A stretch of 15,093 nt of DNA from an uncultured Collinsella sp. (GCA_902494935.1 CABUVH010000030.1:1-15093), one strand, 5' to 3'. Shown: positions 1 to 7,325, counted from the first letter of the stretch. Numbers and translations: made by a program. Notes: a model not told the origin generated them from the letters alone.

Positions 1-528
1 AACCGTCGTGACGTAGCCCGTACCGTGGCAGCGGCCGCACTGCTTTTCCTGTGCGCCCTCTGCCCTACCGGTGCCATTGCAGTCCTCGCAAGGAGCAAGG
101 CGGTCATAGCTGATTGTCTTTTTGCAGCCGAGCGCCGCCTCCTCGAGCGTCACCGAAAGGGAGATGGCCATATCGCGGCCGCGACGACGCTCACGGCGAT
201 TTCGGGCGCCACCGCCGGCACCGCCGCCAAAGAACGACGAGAACAAGTCGTCCATGCCCATGCCACCAAAGATATCGTTGATATCGACGTAGCCGGAGCC
301 ACCGGGGCCGTCGGCAGTGCCGTAACGGTCGTAGTTAGCACGCTTCTGCTCATCGGAAAGAACGGAATATGCCTCGTTGAGCTCTTTGAACTTAGCCTCG
401 GCCTCGGGGTCGTCCGAAACGTCCGGGTGTACGGTACGGGCCTTCTTTAGAAACGCGCGCTTAATCGTCCGCGCGTCGGCATCCTTGTCGACGCCAAGCA
501 CCTCGTAGTAATCCCTATTTTCCGACAC
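1..528 (-). CDS. dnaJ: DnaJ, canonical Hsp40 co-chaperone (3' end cut off by window edge)
   Basis: Co-chaperone that delivers unfolded clients to DnaK and stimulates its ATPase in the cytoplasm. The visible 176 residues show an N-terminal J domain (about 5-69) with the HPD motif at 34-36. A glycine/phenylalanine-rich linker (about 71-108) follows, containing DIFGGMG and SSFFGGG. Next is the start of the client-binding domain, with the first two CxxCxGxG zinc motifs (Cys147/150 and Cys164/167). The other two zinc motifs and the C-terminal domains lie beyond position 1. I chose the GTG at 526-528 because AAGGA lies about 8 bases upstream and the J domain starts directly after it. It lies 81 bases downstream of a second J-protein gene on the same strand, so the two may be co-transcribed. 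No CIRCE or HAIR operator is visible in the gap. The identification is secure. The full length cannot be judged. Confidence 0.95.
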   Translation of the reverse strand, partial: MSENRDYYEVLGVDKDADARTIKRAFLKKARTVHPDVSDDPEAEAKFKELNEAYSVLSDEQKRANYDRYGTADGPGGSGYVDINDIFGGMGMDDLFSSFFGGGAGGGARNRRERRRGRDMAISLSVTLEEAALGCKKTISYDRLAPCEDCNGTGRAEGAQEKQCGRCHGTGYVTTV

Positions 529-609
529 GACCGAATCCTTCCGACTTTCATTATTGTCACAGTGCGTCCTATACCCAAGCCGGGCCGGCCGCAAACAGAG
601 GGTTTGATG

Positions 610-1713
610 TTATTGCATTGCGTAGGGCGAAAGCATGGCACGTTGCGAGCAGCTCGCAAACCAAACCGACACGAGCGCAAACATAAATCCGTTGGCAAAA
701 CCGTTGGCAAACTGCATCGCGCCGCGCTTCCACCACAGCAGGCTGCGGTGCAGCACGCCGTCCGAGAGCACCATGAACAGGCCCATGGCAAACGGAATAA
801 AGCACATCACGGCAAAGGCCGAGAACACGCCCGAGATGGCCGATAGCACCAAAAACGGCGCCACGATGCCCATCAGGTAAAAACCGGTACGGGCCTTGCC
901 TTCCAGGCGCTCGGCCTCAACATGGGCCCGACCGACCAGATCACCGCCAGAGGCGCCGTTGGTGCCGGCGTGACCCATGCCGCCAATACGGACCTCGTCG
1001 CCATCGTGCGTGCCGGCGGGAAACTCAATCGTCTGCTCGGAGGTCACACGGGTTCGCCCGCTGCCGCCGCAATCGGGACAGGGGTCGGCGACGACCTTAC
1101 CGGAGCCACCGCACTCAGGGCAGACAGACTGGAACGTGCCGGCACCAAACAGAAAGGACAGGTCGACATCGATGTGGCCGCGACCGCCGCAGCTCGGACA
1201 GGTATGTGCATGCTCGGACGAAACAGAGCCCGAACCGCCGCAGTGACCACAGGTATCGAAGCGCGTATAGCGGACGGTCTTGCGGGCACCGCCCTTGGCC
1301 TCCTTGGCGTCGAGCTTAATATCGACGACCACGTTGGCGCCGTTCTCGGGATTATAGGCAGCCTGCCCGCGACGCGGCTGACCCCAAGCGCCACCAAAGG
1401 GAAAGCCGCCCTCAAAGGGATTGCCGTAGCCCGCGCTGCCGGCGTAACCGCCGCCATAGGGCGAAGCCGTGGGAGCGCCGGCAAAGGGATTGCCCGAGCG
1501 CATGGCGTCGTAGCGCGCACGCTTCTGCTCGTCCGAAAGCACAGCATAGGCCTCGGAAACCTCTTTGAACTTTTCCTCGGCATCCGGTTCTTTGTTGACG
1601 TCCGGATGGAGCTTGCGGGCCTTTTGCTGGAAGGCTTTCTGTATATCACGCGAGGTGGCGTCCTTGGAGACACCCAAAATCTCGTAGTAATCTTTTTCGT
1701 TCATCGTCGCCAT
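610..1713 (-). CDS. J-domain/zinc-finger protein with C-terminal membrane segments
   Basis: A 367-residue DnaJ-like protein with an unusual ending. Seen in order: J domain (about 7-70, HPD at 36-38); Gly/Phe-rich linker (about 74-112, NPFAGAP, GNPFEGGFPFGG); start of client-binding domain I (about 126-150); and a full zinc-finger region with four CxxCxGxG motifs (Cys155/158, 172/175, 198/201, 212/215). The end of domain I follows (EFPAGTHDGDEVRIGG, to about 265). Where canonical DnaJ continues into domain II and the dimerisation helix, this protein has hydrophobic segments at about 277-298, 299-317 and 341-357. I infer a membrane-tethered J protein that recruits DnaK to the inner face of the membrane. 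The start is the ATG at 1711-1713, with AGGAGG nine bases upstream. An ATG three codons later (1702-1704) is too far from that site. It follows hemW by 58 bases and precedes dnaJ. The name dnaJ is not safe for it because the C-terminus differs. Confidence 0.9.
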   Translation of the reverse strand: MATMNEKDYYEILGVSKDATSRDIQKAFQQKARKLHPDVNKEPDAEEKFKEVSEAYAVLSDEQKRARYDAMRSGNPFAGAPTASPYGGGYAGSAGYGNPFEGGFPFGGAWGQPRRGQAAYNPENGANVVVDIKLDAKEAKGGARKTVRYTRFDTCGHCGGSGSVSSEHAHTCPSCGGRGHIDVDLSFLFGAGTFQSVCPECGGSGKVVADPCPDCGGSGRTRVTSEQTIEFPAGTHDGDEVRIGGMGHAGTNGASGGDLVGRAHVEAERLEGKARTGFYLMGIVAPFLVLSAISGVFSAFAVMCFIPFAMGLFMVLSDGVLHRSLLWWKRGAMQFANGFANGFMFALVSVWFASCSQRAMLSPYAMQ

Positions 1714-1755
1714 GCGCGGCAACCTCCTGCTCACAGCAGCGTATATATTGCGGTA

Positions 1756-1770
1756 ATTCTACCCGAGCGG
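1756..1770 (-). promoter_or_regulatory. Candidate -10 region of the membrane J-protein gene
   Basis: On the minus strand the sequence reads CCGCTCGGGTAGAAT, ending in TAGAAT, a five-of-six match to the -10 consensus. No good -35 hexamer lies 16-18 bases upstream. Transcription would start near 1749, giving a leader of about 36 bases before the start codon. The first eleven bases (CCGCTCGGGTA) recur exactly at the same place in front of lepA. This is a sequence-based guess only. Confidence 0.35.
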
Positions 1771-1771
1771 C

Positions 1772-3004
1772 CTAGGCTAGACCCCAAAACAGCTCGAACA
1801 GCACATTTCCATCGAGCCAGCCCAAGTGAGTGGGCGCTAAACGAACACGGACGCGACCTGCGATAACGTCTTTCGAGGTGACGCGCCCCGCATGTCCTTC
1901 AATATGATCGGGCACCCAGGTGGCAAGGCCCAACTCGACCGCACGGTCGCAGGCCGCCGCCAACTCATCTGCAGCGATCACGCTTGCCGAGCGAACCAAC
2001 AGATCGGGCCCAATGCCACGCGTCATGCGACAGGCAAGCATCAAATCCTCGGCCGCCGCCTCGCGCTGCGACAGATACTCGGCATCAAACGTCGTCGCGG
2101 CATCGTCGCGTTGCACCAAGCGCACGCGATACGCATCGCCGCGAGCAAGCACGTCGGGAAACAGCCCGGCCAAGCGATCGAAATCCTCGGCGTCGAGCAT
2201 ACCGGCGGCAGAGCGGCCCAAACCCAGATAGCCCTGTCCGGTCCAATAGGCAATGTTGTGGGCGCACTCATGGCCGTCGAGCGCGTAGCTTGCCACCTCA
2301 TACGGGTGATAGCCGGCCGCACTCAGGCGCTCACGCGCCGCATCCATGCATGCAGCCTGAAAATCCTCGTCGGGCTCGAGCGACTCGTCGCGACACGCCA
2401 TGCGATAGAGCGGCGTGCCCTCCTCGAGCGTGAGCGGGTACACCGACACATGATGCGGCGCCGCCGCCAACACGCCATCGAGTGTGCGCTGCCAGCTTAG
2501 GTCGGTCTGCCCGGGAAGGCCGCACATCAGGTCGCACGACACGACAAGCCCAGCGTCCTTGACCGTCGTGATGGCAGCGAGCGCCCGATCGGCATCGTGA
2601 ATGCGGCCGATGGCGGTAAGTTCGGCGTTATCGAGCGTTTGCACGCCCAGAGAGACGCGCGTGACACCCACCCCGGCAAGCGCAGTGGCAAGCTCTGCGG
2701 TCAGCGATTCGGGATTGGCCTCGCAGGTAAACTCAACAGGCTTGCACCACGCAGAGATACGCCGGGCAAATTCTACCAAACGCTCCCCCGCCAGCGACGG
2801 CGTGCCGCCGCCAACATAGACGGTGCGGATCTGTGCAAGCGCGCCTGCGTCGCCAAAAGCATCGAGGCGCGCATACAACTGCTCAAAATAGGTATCGAGC
2901 GCAACGCTCATGTTGCACGGAGCAAAACTGCGTGAGTCAAAGTCACAGTACCGGCATTTTTGGGCGCAAAACGGCACATGCACGTACAGCGCGGTAACGG
3001 CCAC
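1772..3004 (-). CDS. hemW: HemW-type radical SAM heme chaperone (formerly called HemN-like coproporphyrinogen oxidase)
   Basis: A 410-residue radical SAM protein. HemW-family proteins bind heme plus a 4Fe-4S cluster and are thought to insert heme into respiratory enzymes. They are often misannotated as oxygen-independent coproporphyrinogen III oxidase. The N-terminus shows the family signature YVHVPFCAQKCRYCDF, with cluster cysteines Cys13, Cys17 and Cys20. The SAM-binding GGGTP is at 65-69, and the family-typical VSVYPLTLEEGTPL lies near the middle. The C-terminal winged-helix-like part is present and the length is normal. The start is a GTG at 3002-3004, two bases after the dusB stop. Its GGAGG lies inside the end of dusB, so translation is probably coupled. 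A lepA-hemW neighbourhood is common, usually with hrcA and dnaJ after it. Here hrcA is missing and a J-protein gene takes its place. HemW rather than HemN/HemZ is inferred from the N-terminal cysteine spacing. Confidence 0.92.
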   Translation of the reverse strand: MAVTALYVHVPFCAQKCRYCDFDSRSFAPCNMSVALDTYFEQLYARLDAFGDAGALAQIRTVYVGGGTPSLAGERLVEFARRISAWCKPVEFTCEANPESLTAELATALAGVGVTRVSLGVQTLDNAELTAIGRIHDADRALAAITTVKDAGLVVSCDLMCGLPGQTDLSWQRTLDGVLAAAPHHVSVYPLTLEEGTPLYRMACRDESLEPDEDFQAACMDAARERLSAAGYHPYEVASYALDGHECAHNIAYWTGQGYLGLGRSAAGMLDAEDFDRLAGLFPDVLARGDAYRVRLVQRDDAATTFDAEYLSQREAAAEDLMLACRMTRGIGPDLLVRSASVIAADELAAACDRAVELGLATWVPDHIEGHAGRVTSKDVIAGRVRVRLAPTHLGWLDGNVLFELFWGLA

Positions 3005-3006
3005 CG

Positions 3007-4050
3007 TTAGGCCTCCAACGGATGAGCGGGCACCGACTCGCCGGCGGCAAGTGCGGCCTCACAGGCCACCACATCGTGCTCGATATCATCGACCAGTGCC
3101 ATGAACTCCTCGTATGTGGAGCAACGCACCACCTGAGCGCGCCAGGCGGCAGCATGGGGCATGCCCTTTAGATACCAGCTTGCGTACGTGCGGGCACGCG
3201 ACATGAGCGGCAACAGCTCGTGCGTGAGCGTCAGGTGCTCGCGCAGGGCATCCAGGCGCTCAACCGAGGAGCGAGAAGGAACCGGCGTGCCATCGAGTGC
3301 AAGGGCTCGGGCATCGCCGAACACCCATGGATTGCCGTAGATGCCGCGCGCGATAAACACCGCGCTGGCACCCGAGCTTTGCAGATGCTCAGCAGCGTCC
3401 TCTGCCGAGAACACATCGCCCGAACCGATAACGGGAATCTCGACGGCGTCGGCCACCTCATCGACGACCGACCAATCGGCCTGGCCCGTATAGAGCTGCG
3501 TGGCGCAGCGACCATGTACCGCCACCGCGGCGGCCCCTGCTCCCTCAAGCATCTGGGCAAACGTCGCGGCGTTGCGGTCTTCGGCGTAAAAGCCCTTACG
3601 GATTTTTACGGTCACGGGCACATGCGCCGCGCCCACCGCCGCCTCGACGATCTGCTCGGCCAGATCGGGAGTGCGCATAAGCGCCGAGCCCTCGCCCTTG
3701 GTGACGACCTTGCGAGCCGGGCAGGCCATGTTGATATCGATCAGCGACAGGCGATCGCCCACACGCTCCTCGACGGCAGCAACAGCGCTCGCAAACTGAT
3801 CGGGCTTGGAGCCAAAGAGCTGCACGCAGATCTGCTGCTCCTCATCGGCCGGCAGTACCAGGCGCCACGTCTTATTGCTGGCATAGGCAAGGCCCGCCAC
3901 GCTCACCATCTCGCTATAGGCAAGATGGGCACCGCGACGGCGGCACATGATGCGATAGGCGGGATCGGTCACGCCCGCCATGGGAGCCATAAGGAACGGC
4001 TGCTCGGCATAGGCGCCAAGCAACCGCTTGCTGTATTCAGAAAGTGCCAT
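3007..4050 (-). CDS. dusB: tRNA-dihydrouridine synthase (Dus family, DusB-like)
   Basis: FMN-dependent enzyme that reduces specific uridines in the D-loop of tRNA to dihydrouridine using NADPH. The 347-residue protein has the family signature APMAGVTDPAYR (22-33). The catalytic acid/cysteine region is DINMACPARKVV, with the active-site cysteine at Cys110. It also has the FMN-binding TVKIRKGF segment, AVHGR, IPVIGSGDVFS and ARGIYGNPWVF. These form the TIM barrel and are followed by a C-terminal helical domain of normal size. The start is the ATG at 4048-4050, four bases after the lepA stop, with only a weak ribosome site (AAGGTGG, over ten bases away). Coupling to lepA translation is therefore likely. 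It also sits two bases from hemW, so lepA-dusB-hemW form one unit. The DusB subgroup is inferred from overall resemblance; the Dus family itself is secure. Confidence 0.93.
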   Translation of the reverse strand: MALSEYSKRLLGAYAEQPFLMAPMAGVTDPAYRIMCRRRGAHLAYSEMVSVAGLAYASNKTWRLVLPADEEQQICVQLFGSKPDQFASAVAAVEERVGDRLSLIDINMACPARKVVTKGEGSALMRTPDLAEQIVEAAVGAAHVPVTVKIRKGFYAEDRNAATFAQMLEGAGAAAVAVHGRCATQLYTGQADWSVVDEVADAVEIPVIGSGDVFSAEDAAEHLQSSGASAVFIARGIYGNPWVFGDARALALDGTPVPSRSSVERLDALREHLTLTHELLPLMSRARTYASWYLKGMPHAAAWRAQVVRCSTYEEFMALVDDIEHDVVACEAALAAGESVPAHPLEA

Positions 4051-4054
4051 GGAC

Positions 4055-5866
4055 CTACTCGTCCACCTTGAGAATCGCCATAAAGGCCTCCTGCGGAACC
4101 TCGACCGAGCCGATGGCCTTCATGCGCTTTTTGCCCTCTTTCTGCTTCTCGAGCAGCTTGCGCTTTCGCGAGATATCGCCGCCATAACACTTGGCCAGCA
4201 CGTCCTTGCGGCGCGCTTTGACGGTAGAGCGGGCAATGATCTTGTTGCCGATGGCGCCCTGGATAGGCACCTCGAACAGCTGGCGCGGAATGATTTCCTT
4301 GAGCTTGTCGCACAGACCGCGGGCCAGGCCATAAGCCTTATCCTTGTGCACGATAAACGACAGCGCGTCCACCTCGTCGCCCGAAAGCAGGATGTCGAGC
4401 TTGACGAGCTCGGAGGGGCGATATTCGTTGAACTCGTAGTCGAGCGAGGCGTAACCCTTGGTGCGGCTCTTGAGCTGGTCAAAAAAGTCCAGAATGAGCT
4501 CGGCAAGCGGCATATCGAAACGCATCTCGACCGATTTGCTCGTGAGATGGATCATGTCGGTTGTAATGCCGCGATGCTCGATAGCGAGCTGCATGACGGC
4601 ACCCGTATACTCGGGCGGACAGATAATCTTGGCCTTGAGGTAGGGCTCCTCGATGCGCTCGATGCGCGTAGCCTCGGGCAGATCCTGCGGGCTGCGAACA
4701 TCAATCATCTCGCCGTCGGTCTTGTAGACGTGATAGTCCACCGAAGGGCTCGTGGCAATCAGGTCCAGGTTGAACTCGCGCTCCAGGCGCTCCTTGACGA
4801 CCTCCATATGCAGCAGGCCCAAGAAGCCAACGCGGAAACCAAAGCCGAGCGCCACCGAAGTCTCGGGCTCCCACACCAACGACGGGTCGTTGACATGCAG
4901 CTTATCGAGAGCGTCGCGCAGGTTCTCGTAATCCTTGTTGTCGATCGGGAACAGGCCCGTGTAGACCATGGGCTTGGCCTCACGGTAGCCGGGAAGCGGC
5001 TCGGGGCAGGGATTCGACGCCCACGTAAGGGTATCGCCCACGCGCACGGCCTCGGGGTCCTTCAGGCCCGTGACCACGTAGCCCACCTCGCCGACCGTCA
5101 GCGCGTCAACTGGTGTCTCGGCGGGACGCTTGACGCCCACGCCATCGACCAAAAAGTCACCCTTTGCCTGCATCATAAGGAGGGTATCGCCCTTTTTGAT
5201 GGAGCCGTCAAACACGCGGACCGTGGCAACGACGCCGCGGTACTCATCAAAATACGAGTCCAGGATGAGCGCCTTGAGCGGCGCGTTTGCATCGCCCTTG
5301 GGCGGAGAGATCAAAAAGACGATGGACTCCAGCAGATCGTGGATGCCCTCGCCGGTCTTGCCCGATACGCATACGGCATCGTCGGCAGGGATCGCCAGGT
5401 CATCCTCGATCTCGGTCTTAACCTCGTCGGGATGGGCCGAGGGCAGGTCGATCTTGTTGATGGCCGGCACAATGTCCAGATTGGCGTTCATGGCGAGCGT
5501 CGCGTTGGAGACGGTCTGCGCCTCGACGCCCTGCGTGGCGTCGACGACAAGCACCGCACCCTCGCAGGCGGCAAGCGAACGCGAGACCTCATAGGTAAAG
5601 TCCACGTGGCCCGGCGTATCGATCAGGTTGAACTGATACGTCTCGCCATCGTCGGCGTCATAGGAGACGCGAACGGCATTGGACTTGATCGTGATGCCGC
5701 GCTCGCGCTCAATATCCATGGTATCGAGCAGCTGCGACTCCATGTCGCGCTCGTCGACGGTATGGGTGAGCTCGAGGATGCGGTCACTAATCGTGGACTT
5801 GCCATGGTCAATGTGCGCAACGATCGAGAAGTTGCGGATGTGGGAAATGTCAATTGAAGTATCCAT
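4055..5866 (-). CDS. lepA: Elongation factor 4 (LepA), ribosome-associated translational GTPase
   Basis: GTPase that acts on stalled or maturing ribosomes, structurally close to EF-G but lacking domain IV. The 603-residue length is typical. G motifs are visible: P-loop AHIDHGKST at 17-25, switch I ERERGITI near 53-60, DTPGH at 83-87, NKID at 137-140 and SGKTG at 168-172 (usually SAKTG). The diagnostic C-terminal domain is intact: ATSPSVDYHVYKTDG, ARGLCDKLKEIIPRQ, GGDISRKRKLLEKQKEGKKRM. The start is the ATG at 5864-5866, just before the conserved region. An in-frame extension to 5926 would run through the terminator hairpin of rpsT and is unlikely. There is no clear ribosome site; a TAAGAT hexamer ends seven bases before the ATG, which fits a leaderless transcript. 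It leads the lepA-dusB-hemW run. Confidence 0.97.
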   Translation of the reverse strand: MDTSIDISHIRNFSIVAHIDHGKSTISDRILELTHTVDERDMESQLLDTMDIERERGITIKSNAVRVSYDADDGETYQFNLIDTPGHVDFTYEVSRSLAACEGAVLVVDATQGVEAQTVSNATLAMNANLDIVPAINKIDLPSAHPDEVKTEIEDDLAIPADDAVCVSGKTGEGIHDLLESIVFLISPPKGDANAPLKALILDSYFDEYRGVVATVRVFDGSIKKGDTLLMMQAKGDFLVDGVGVKRPAETPVDALTVGEVGYVVTGLKDPEAVRVGDTLTWASNPCPEPLPGYREAKPMVYTGLFPIDNKDYENLRDALDKLHVNDPSLVWEPETSVALGFGFRVGFLGLLHMEVVKERLEREFNLDLIATSPSVDYHVYKTDGEMIDVRSPQDLPEATRIERIEEPYLKAKIICPPEYTGAVMQLAIEHRGITTDMIHLTSKSVEMRFDMPLAELILDFFDQLKSRTKGYASLDYEFNEYRPSELVKLDILLSGDEVDALSFIVHKDKAYGLARGLCDKLKEIIPRQLFEVPIQGAIGNKIIARSTVKARRKDVLAKCYGGDISRKRKLLEKQKEGKKRMKAIGSVEVPQEAFMAILKVDE

Positions 5867-5873
5867 GCGGACT

Positions 5874-5888
5874 ATCTTACCCGAGCGG
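5874..5888 (-). promoter_or_regulatory. Candidate -10 region of lepA (possible leaderless start)
   Basis: The minus strand reads CCGCTCGGGTAAGAT. The terminal TAAGAT has the TAnnnT form of a -10 element and lies seven bases before the lepA ATG. Transcription would therefore begin at or next to the start codon. No convincing -35 is seen; that position falls in the U-run of the rpsT terminator. It shares eleven bases with the element before the membrane J-protein gene. Confidence 0.4.
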
Positions 5889-5891
5889 TAC

Positions 5892-5928
5892 AAAAAATGG
5901 AGCCTGTTCCATAAAACAGGCTCCATTT
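5892..5928 (-). terminator. Rho-independent terminator of rpsT
   Basis: A perfect 14-bp inverted repeat (5895-5908 and 5915-5928) encloses a 6-base loop. On the minus strand the stem is followed at once by six T residues (5897-5892). It begins 35 bases after the rpsT stop and ends 26 bases before lepA. It separates rpsT from the lepA run. Confidence 0.93.
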
Positions 5929-5962
5929 ATGCGCGTAATCTGTGTGGTGTGAAATTTACAAC

Positions 5963-6229
5963 TTAGGCGTTGATGCTGTTCACGAGCTTGGCAAGACCGG
6001 ACTTGCGGTTGGAAGCCTGGTTCTTGTGGATAACATGCTTGGCGGCAGCCATGTCGAGACGCTTGGTGACGGTCTTGAGGGCAGCCTGGGCCTTCTCGGC
6101 GTCGCCCTCGGCGACGGCGGACTGGACGTGCTTGGTCAGCGTCTTGAGCTCGGACTTGACAGCCTTGTTACGCATGCGAGCTGCCTCATTGGTGCGGATA
6201 CGCTTCTTCTGAGACTTGATGTTTGCCAC
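5963..6229 (-). CDS. rpsT: 30S ribosomal protein S20
   Basis: Primary 16S rRNA-binding protein of the small subunit. The 88-residue product is basic and all-helical, with the typical S20 opening ANIKSQKKRIRTNE. The family pattern RNKAVKSELKTLTK continues through the middle, with AAKHVIHKNQASNRKSGLAK near the end. I chose the GTG at 6227-6229 because it gives the conserved N-terminus and normal length, and AAAGGA lies nine bases upstream. The longer in-frame opening to 6298 would encode an unrelated extension through a hairpin. It has its own candidate promoter and leader upstream and a strong terminator downstream, so it is probably a single-gene transcript. Many bacteria regulate S20 through its own mRNA, and the leader hairpin described separately could serve this. 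Confidence 0.96.
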   Translation of the reverse strand: MANIKSQKKRIRTNEAARMRNKAVKSELKTLTKHVQSAVAEGDAEKAQAALKTVTKRLDMAAAKHVIHKNQASNRKSGLAKLVNSINA

Positions 6230-6256
6230 TTCTGGAGTTCCTTTCGAGTTCCTTGC

Positions 6257-6297
6257 AAAAAATGTATGACACCTCTGAGACACGGTGAGGTCATGCA
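6257..6297 (-). promoter_or_regulatory. Terminator-like hairpin in the rpsT leader (possible attenuator)
   Basis: The minus strand forms TGCATGACCTC paired with GAGG-TG-TCATACA (6297-6287 with 6275-6263). There is one mismatch, a two-base bulge and an 11-base loop, and the stem is followed directly by six T residues (6262-6257). It lies between the candidate -10 and the rpsT ribosome site, with too little room for another promoter after it. It therefore looks like a regulated leader rather than the end of the holA transcript. Function is inferred from form only. Confidence 0.45.
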
Positions 6298-6304
6298 AGC
6301 GCCT

Positions 6305-6310
6305 ACTATA
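6305..6310 (-). promoter_or_regulatory. Candidate rpsT -10 element
   Basis: The minus strand reads TATAGT, a five-of-six match to the -10 consensus. It is placed so that transcription would begin near 6299, at the foot of the leader hairpin. The hexamer 17 bases upstream (TATCCC) is a poor -35. A TTGACA at 6348-6343 is 32 bases away and cannot be its partner. Confidence 0.4.
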
Positions 6311-6362
6311 GCACGCTCCCCCTCAAAGGGATAGAACGAATTTGTCAAATAGGCAGGTATCA

Positions 6363-7325
6363 TCACGATTTTCTCAAGATGTTCGTAATCCAGAGCAAAA
6401 GCGCGGTCTGGGAATCAGCCGAACCCTTCAATGCGAGCTCCACATCGACCGCGCCCTCGAGCGCGGCAACGAGCTCGGTCATCGAAAAACGACGCGCCCA
6501 GGTCAGGTGATTCTTGACCTGCCAAGACTGGAGCTTGAGCGTCGCGGCAAGCTCGCGGCCCTGTCCACGCGCATCGAGTGCCTTGGCGACGATAAGCTCG
6601 CGAATGCGTCCGCACAGCAGCGTGTAGGTCCACACATAGCTCTTGGTGGGTAACAGCCCAAAGAGCTCAAGCGAGCGGCGCATATCACGAGCCGAGACCG
6701 CGTTGAGAAAATCCCAGGGCTGGACTTCGGCCGTGCGCACGATCCAGCGTTCCACATCGGCAAGCTCAATTTGCGGCGCCTCGACCATCTGGGCAAGCTT
6801 GGCCAAGTCGTTATCGAGCATGCGGGTGTTCTCACCCGAGCGCGAAACGAGCTCCTCGGCGGCCGCCGTCGAGATGGACTTTCCGTGCTGCGTCGCCATC
6901 TGCTGCACGCGGCGCGGGAGCTCCCAGCGCTTGGTGCCCGAACAGTCGATCACGGCCTTCTTGTCAATCTTGGCGATTGCCTTGTACAGGCGCGTGTTCT
7001 TGGCAAGCGAATCGGCGATGATGAGGCAAACCGTCGTGGGGCTGGGACTCGCCAGATACTCGACAAGCGGCTCGGAGATCGCTTTGACGAGTTTTGAGCA
7101 GCCGTCAAGGATTACCAGGCGAAACTCGCTGCCCATGGGAAAGGTGTTAAGCGACCCGATAATCGACTCGATATCGGGGTCTTTGGTCATATCGCGCTCG
7201 TCGAGGTTGAACTCGACCATGCCCGTCTTTTCCAGACGAGCCTTCATACGCGAGACGGCGTGGTCGCGTTTGACTCCGTCGGTACCGACGATCAGATACG
7301 CCGGCAAAAGACCGGTTTCGGACAT
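6363..7325 (-). CDS. holA: DNA polymerase III delta subunit (clamp-loader subunit)
   Basis: The clamp-loader subunit that binds and opens the sliding clamp during replication. The 320-residue product has the HolA N-terminal pattern LLPAYLIVGTDGVKRDHAVSR. It continues with the family-typical FPMGSEFRLVILDG, LIIADSLAKNTRLYK and an AAA-like lid with SRSGENTRMLDNDLAKLA. The C-terminal helical domain ends in ALKGSADSQTALLLWITNIL, matching the conserved LK-G end of the family. As expected for delta, I see no P-loop. The start is the ATG at 7323-7325, with GGGAGGGG six bases upstream. An in-frame ATG at 7367 would place the ribosome site inside the gene. It follows comEC by 78 bases; comEA-comEC-holA-rpsT-lepA is a common gene order in Gram-positive bacteria. 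A candidate promoter lies in that gap. Confidence 0.93.
   Translation of the reverse strand: MSETGLLPAYLIVGTDGVKRDHAVSRMKARLEKTGMVEFNLDERDMTKDPDIESIIGSLNTFPMGSEFRLVILDGCSKLVKAISEPLVEYLASPSPTTVCLIIADSLAKNTRLYKAIAKIDKKAVIDCSGTKRWELPRRVQQMATQHGKSISTAAAEELVSRSGENTRMLDNDLAKLAQMVEAPQIELADVERWIVRTAEVQPWDFLNAVSARDMRRSLELFGLLPTKSYVWTYTLLCGRIRELIVAKALDARGQGRELAATLKLQSWQVKNHLTWARRFSMTELVAALEGAVDVELALKGSADSQTALLLWITNILRKS

Noticed and set aside
922..1866. 314-residue plus-strand open frame opposite the membrane J-protein gene
   Set aside because: It is antisense to a gene with clear J-domain and zinc motifs; its Ala/Gly repeats reflect the reverse of the Gly/Phe linker.
4028..5857. 609-residue open frame on the plus strand opposite lepA
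   Set aside because: It mirrors lepA codons in GC-rich DNA, shows no recognisable motif, and lepA is unambiguous on the other strand.
5867..5926. 20-residue N-terminal extension of LepA
   Set aside because: It would be encoded by the rpsT terminator hairpin and has no family similarity.
6230..6298. 23-residue N-terminal extension of S20
   Set aside because: It runs through the leader hairpin; the GTG at 6227-6229 has a good ribosome site and gives the conserved start.
6343..6348. Perfect TTGACA upstream of rpsT as a -35 box
   Set aside because: It is 32 bases from the TATAGT hexamer, and no -10-like hexamer lies 16-18 bases downstream.
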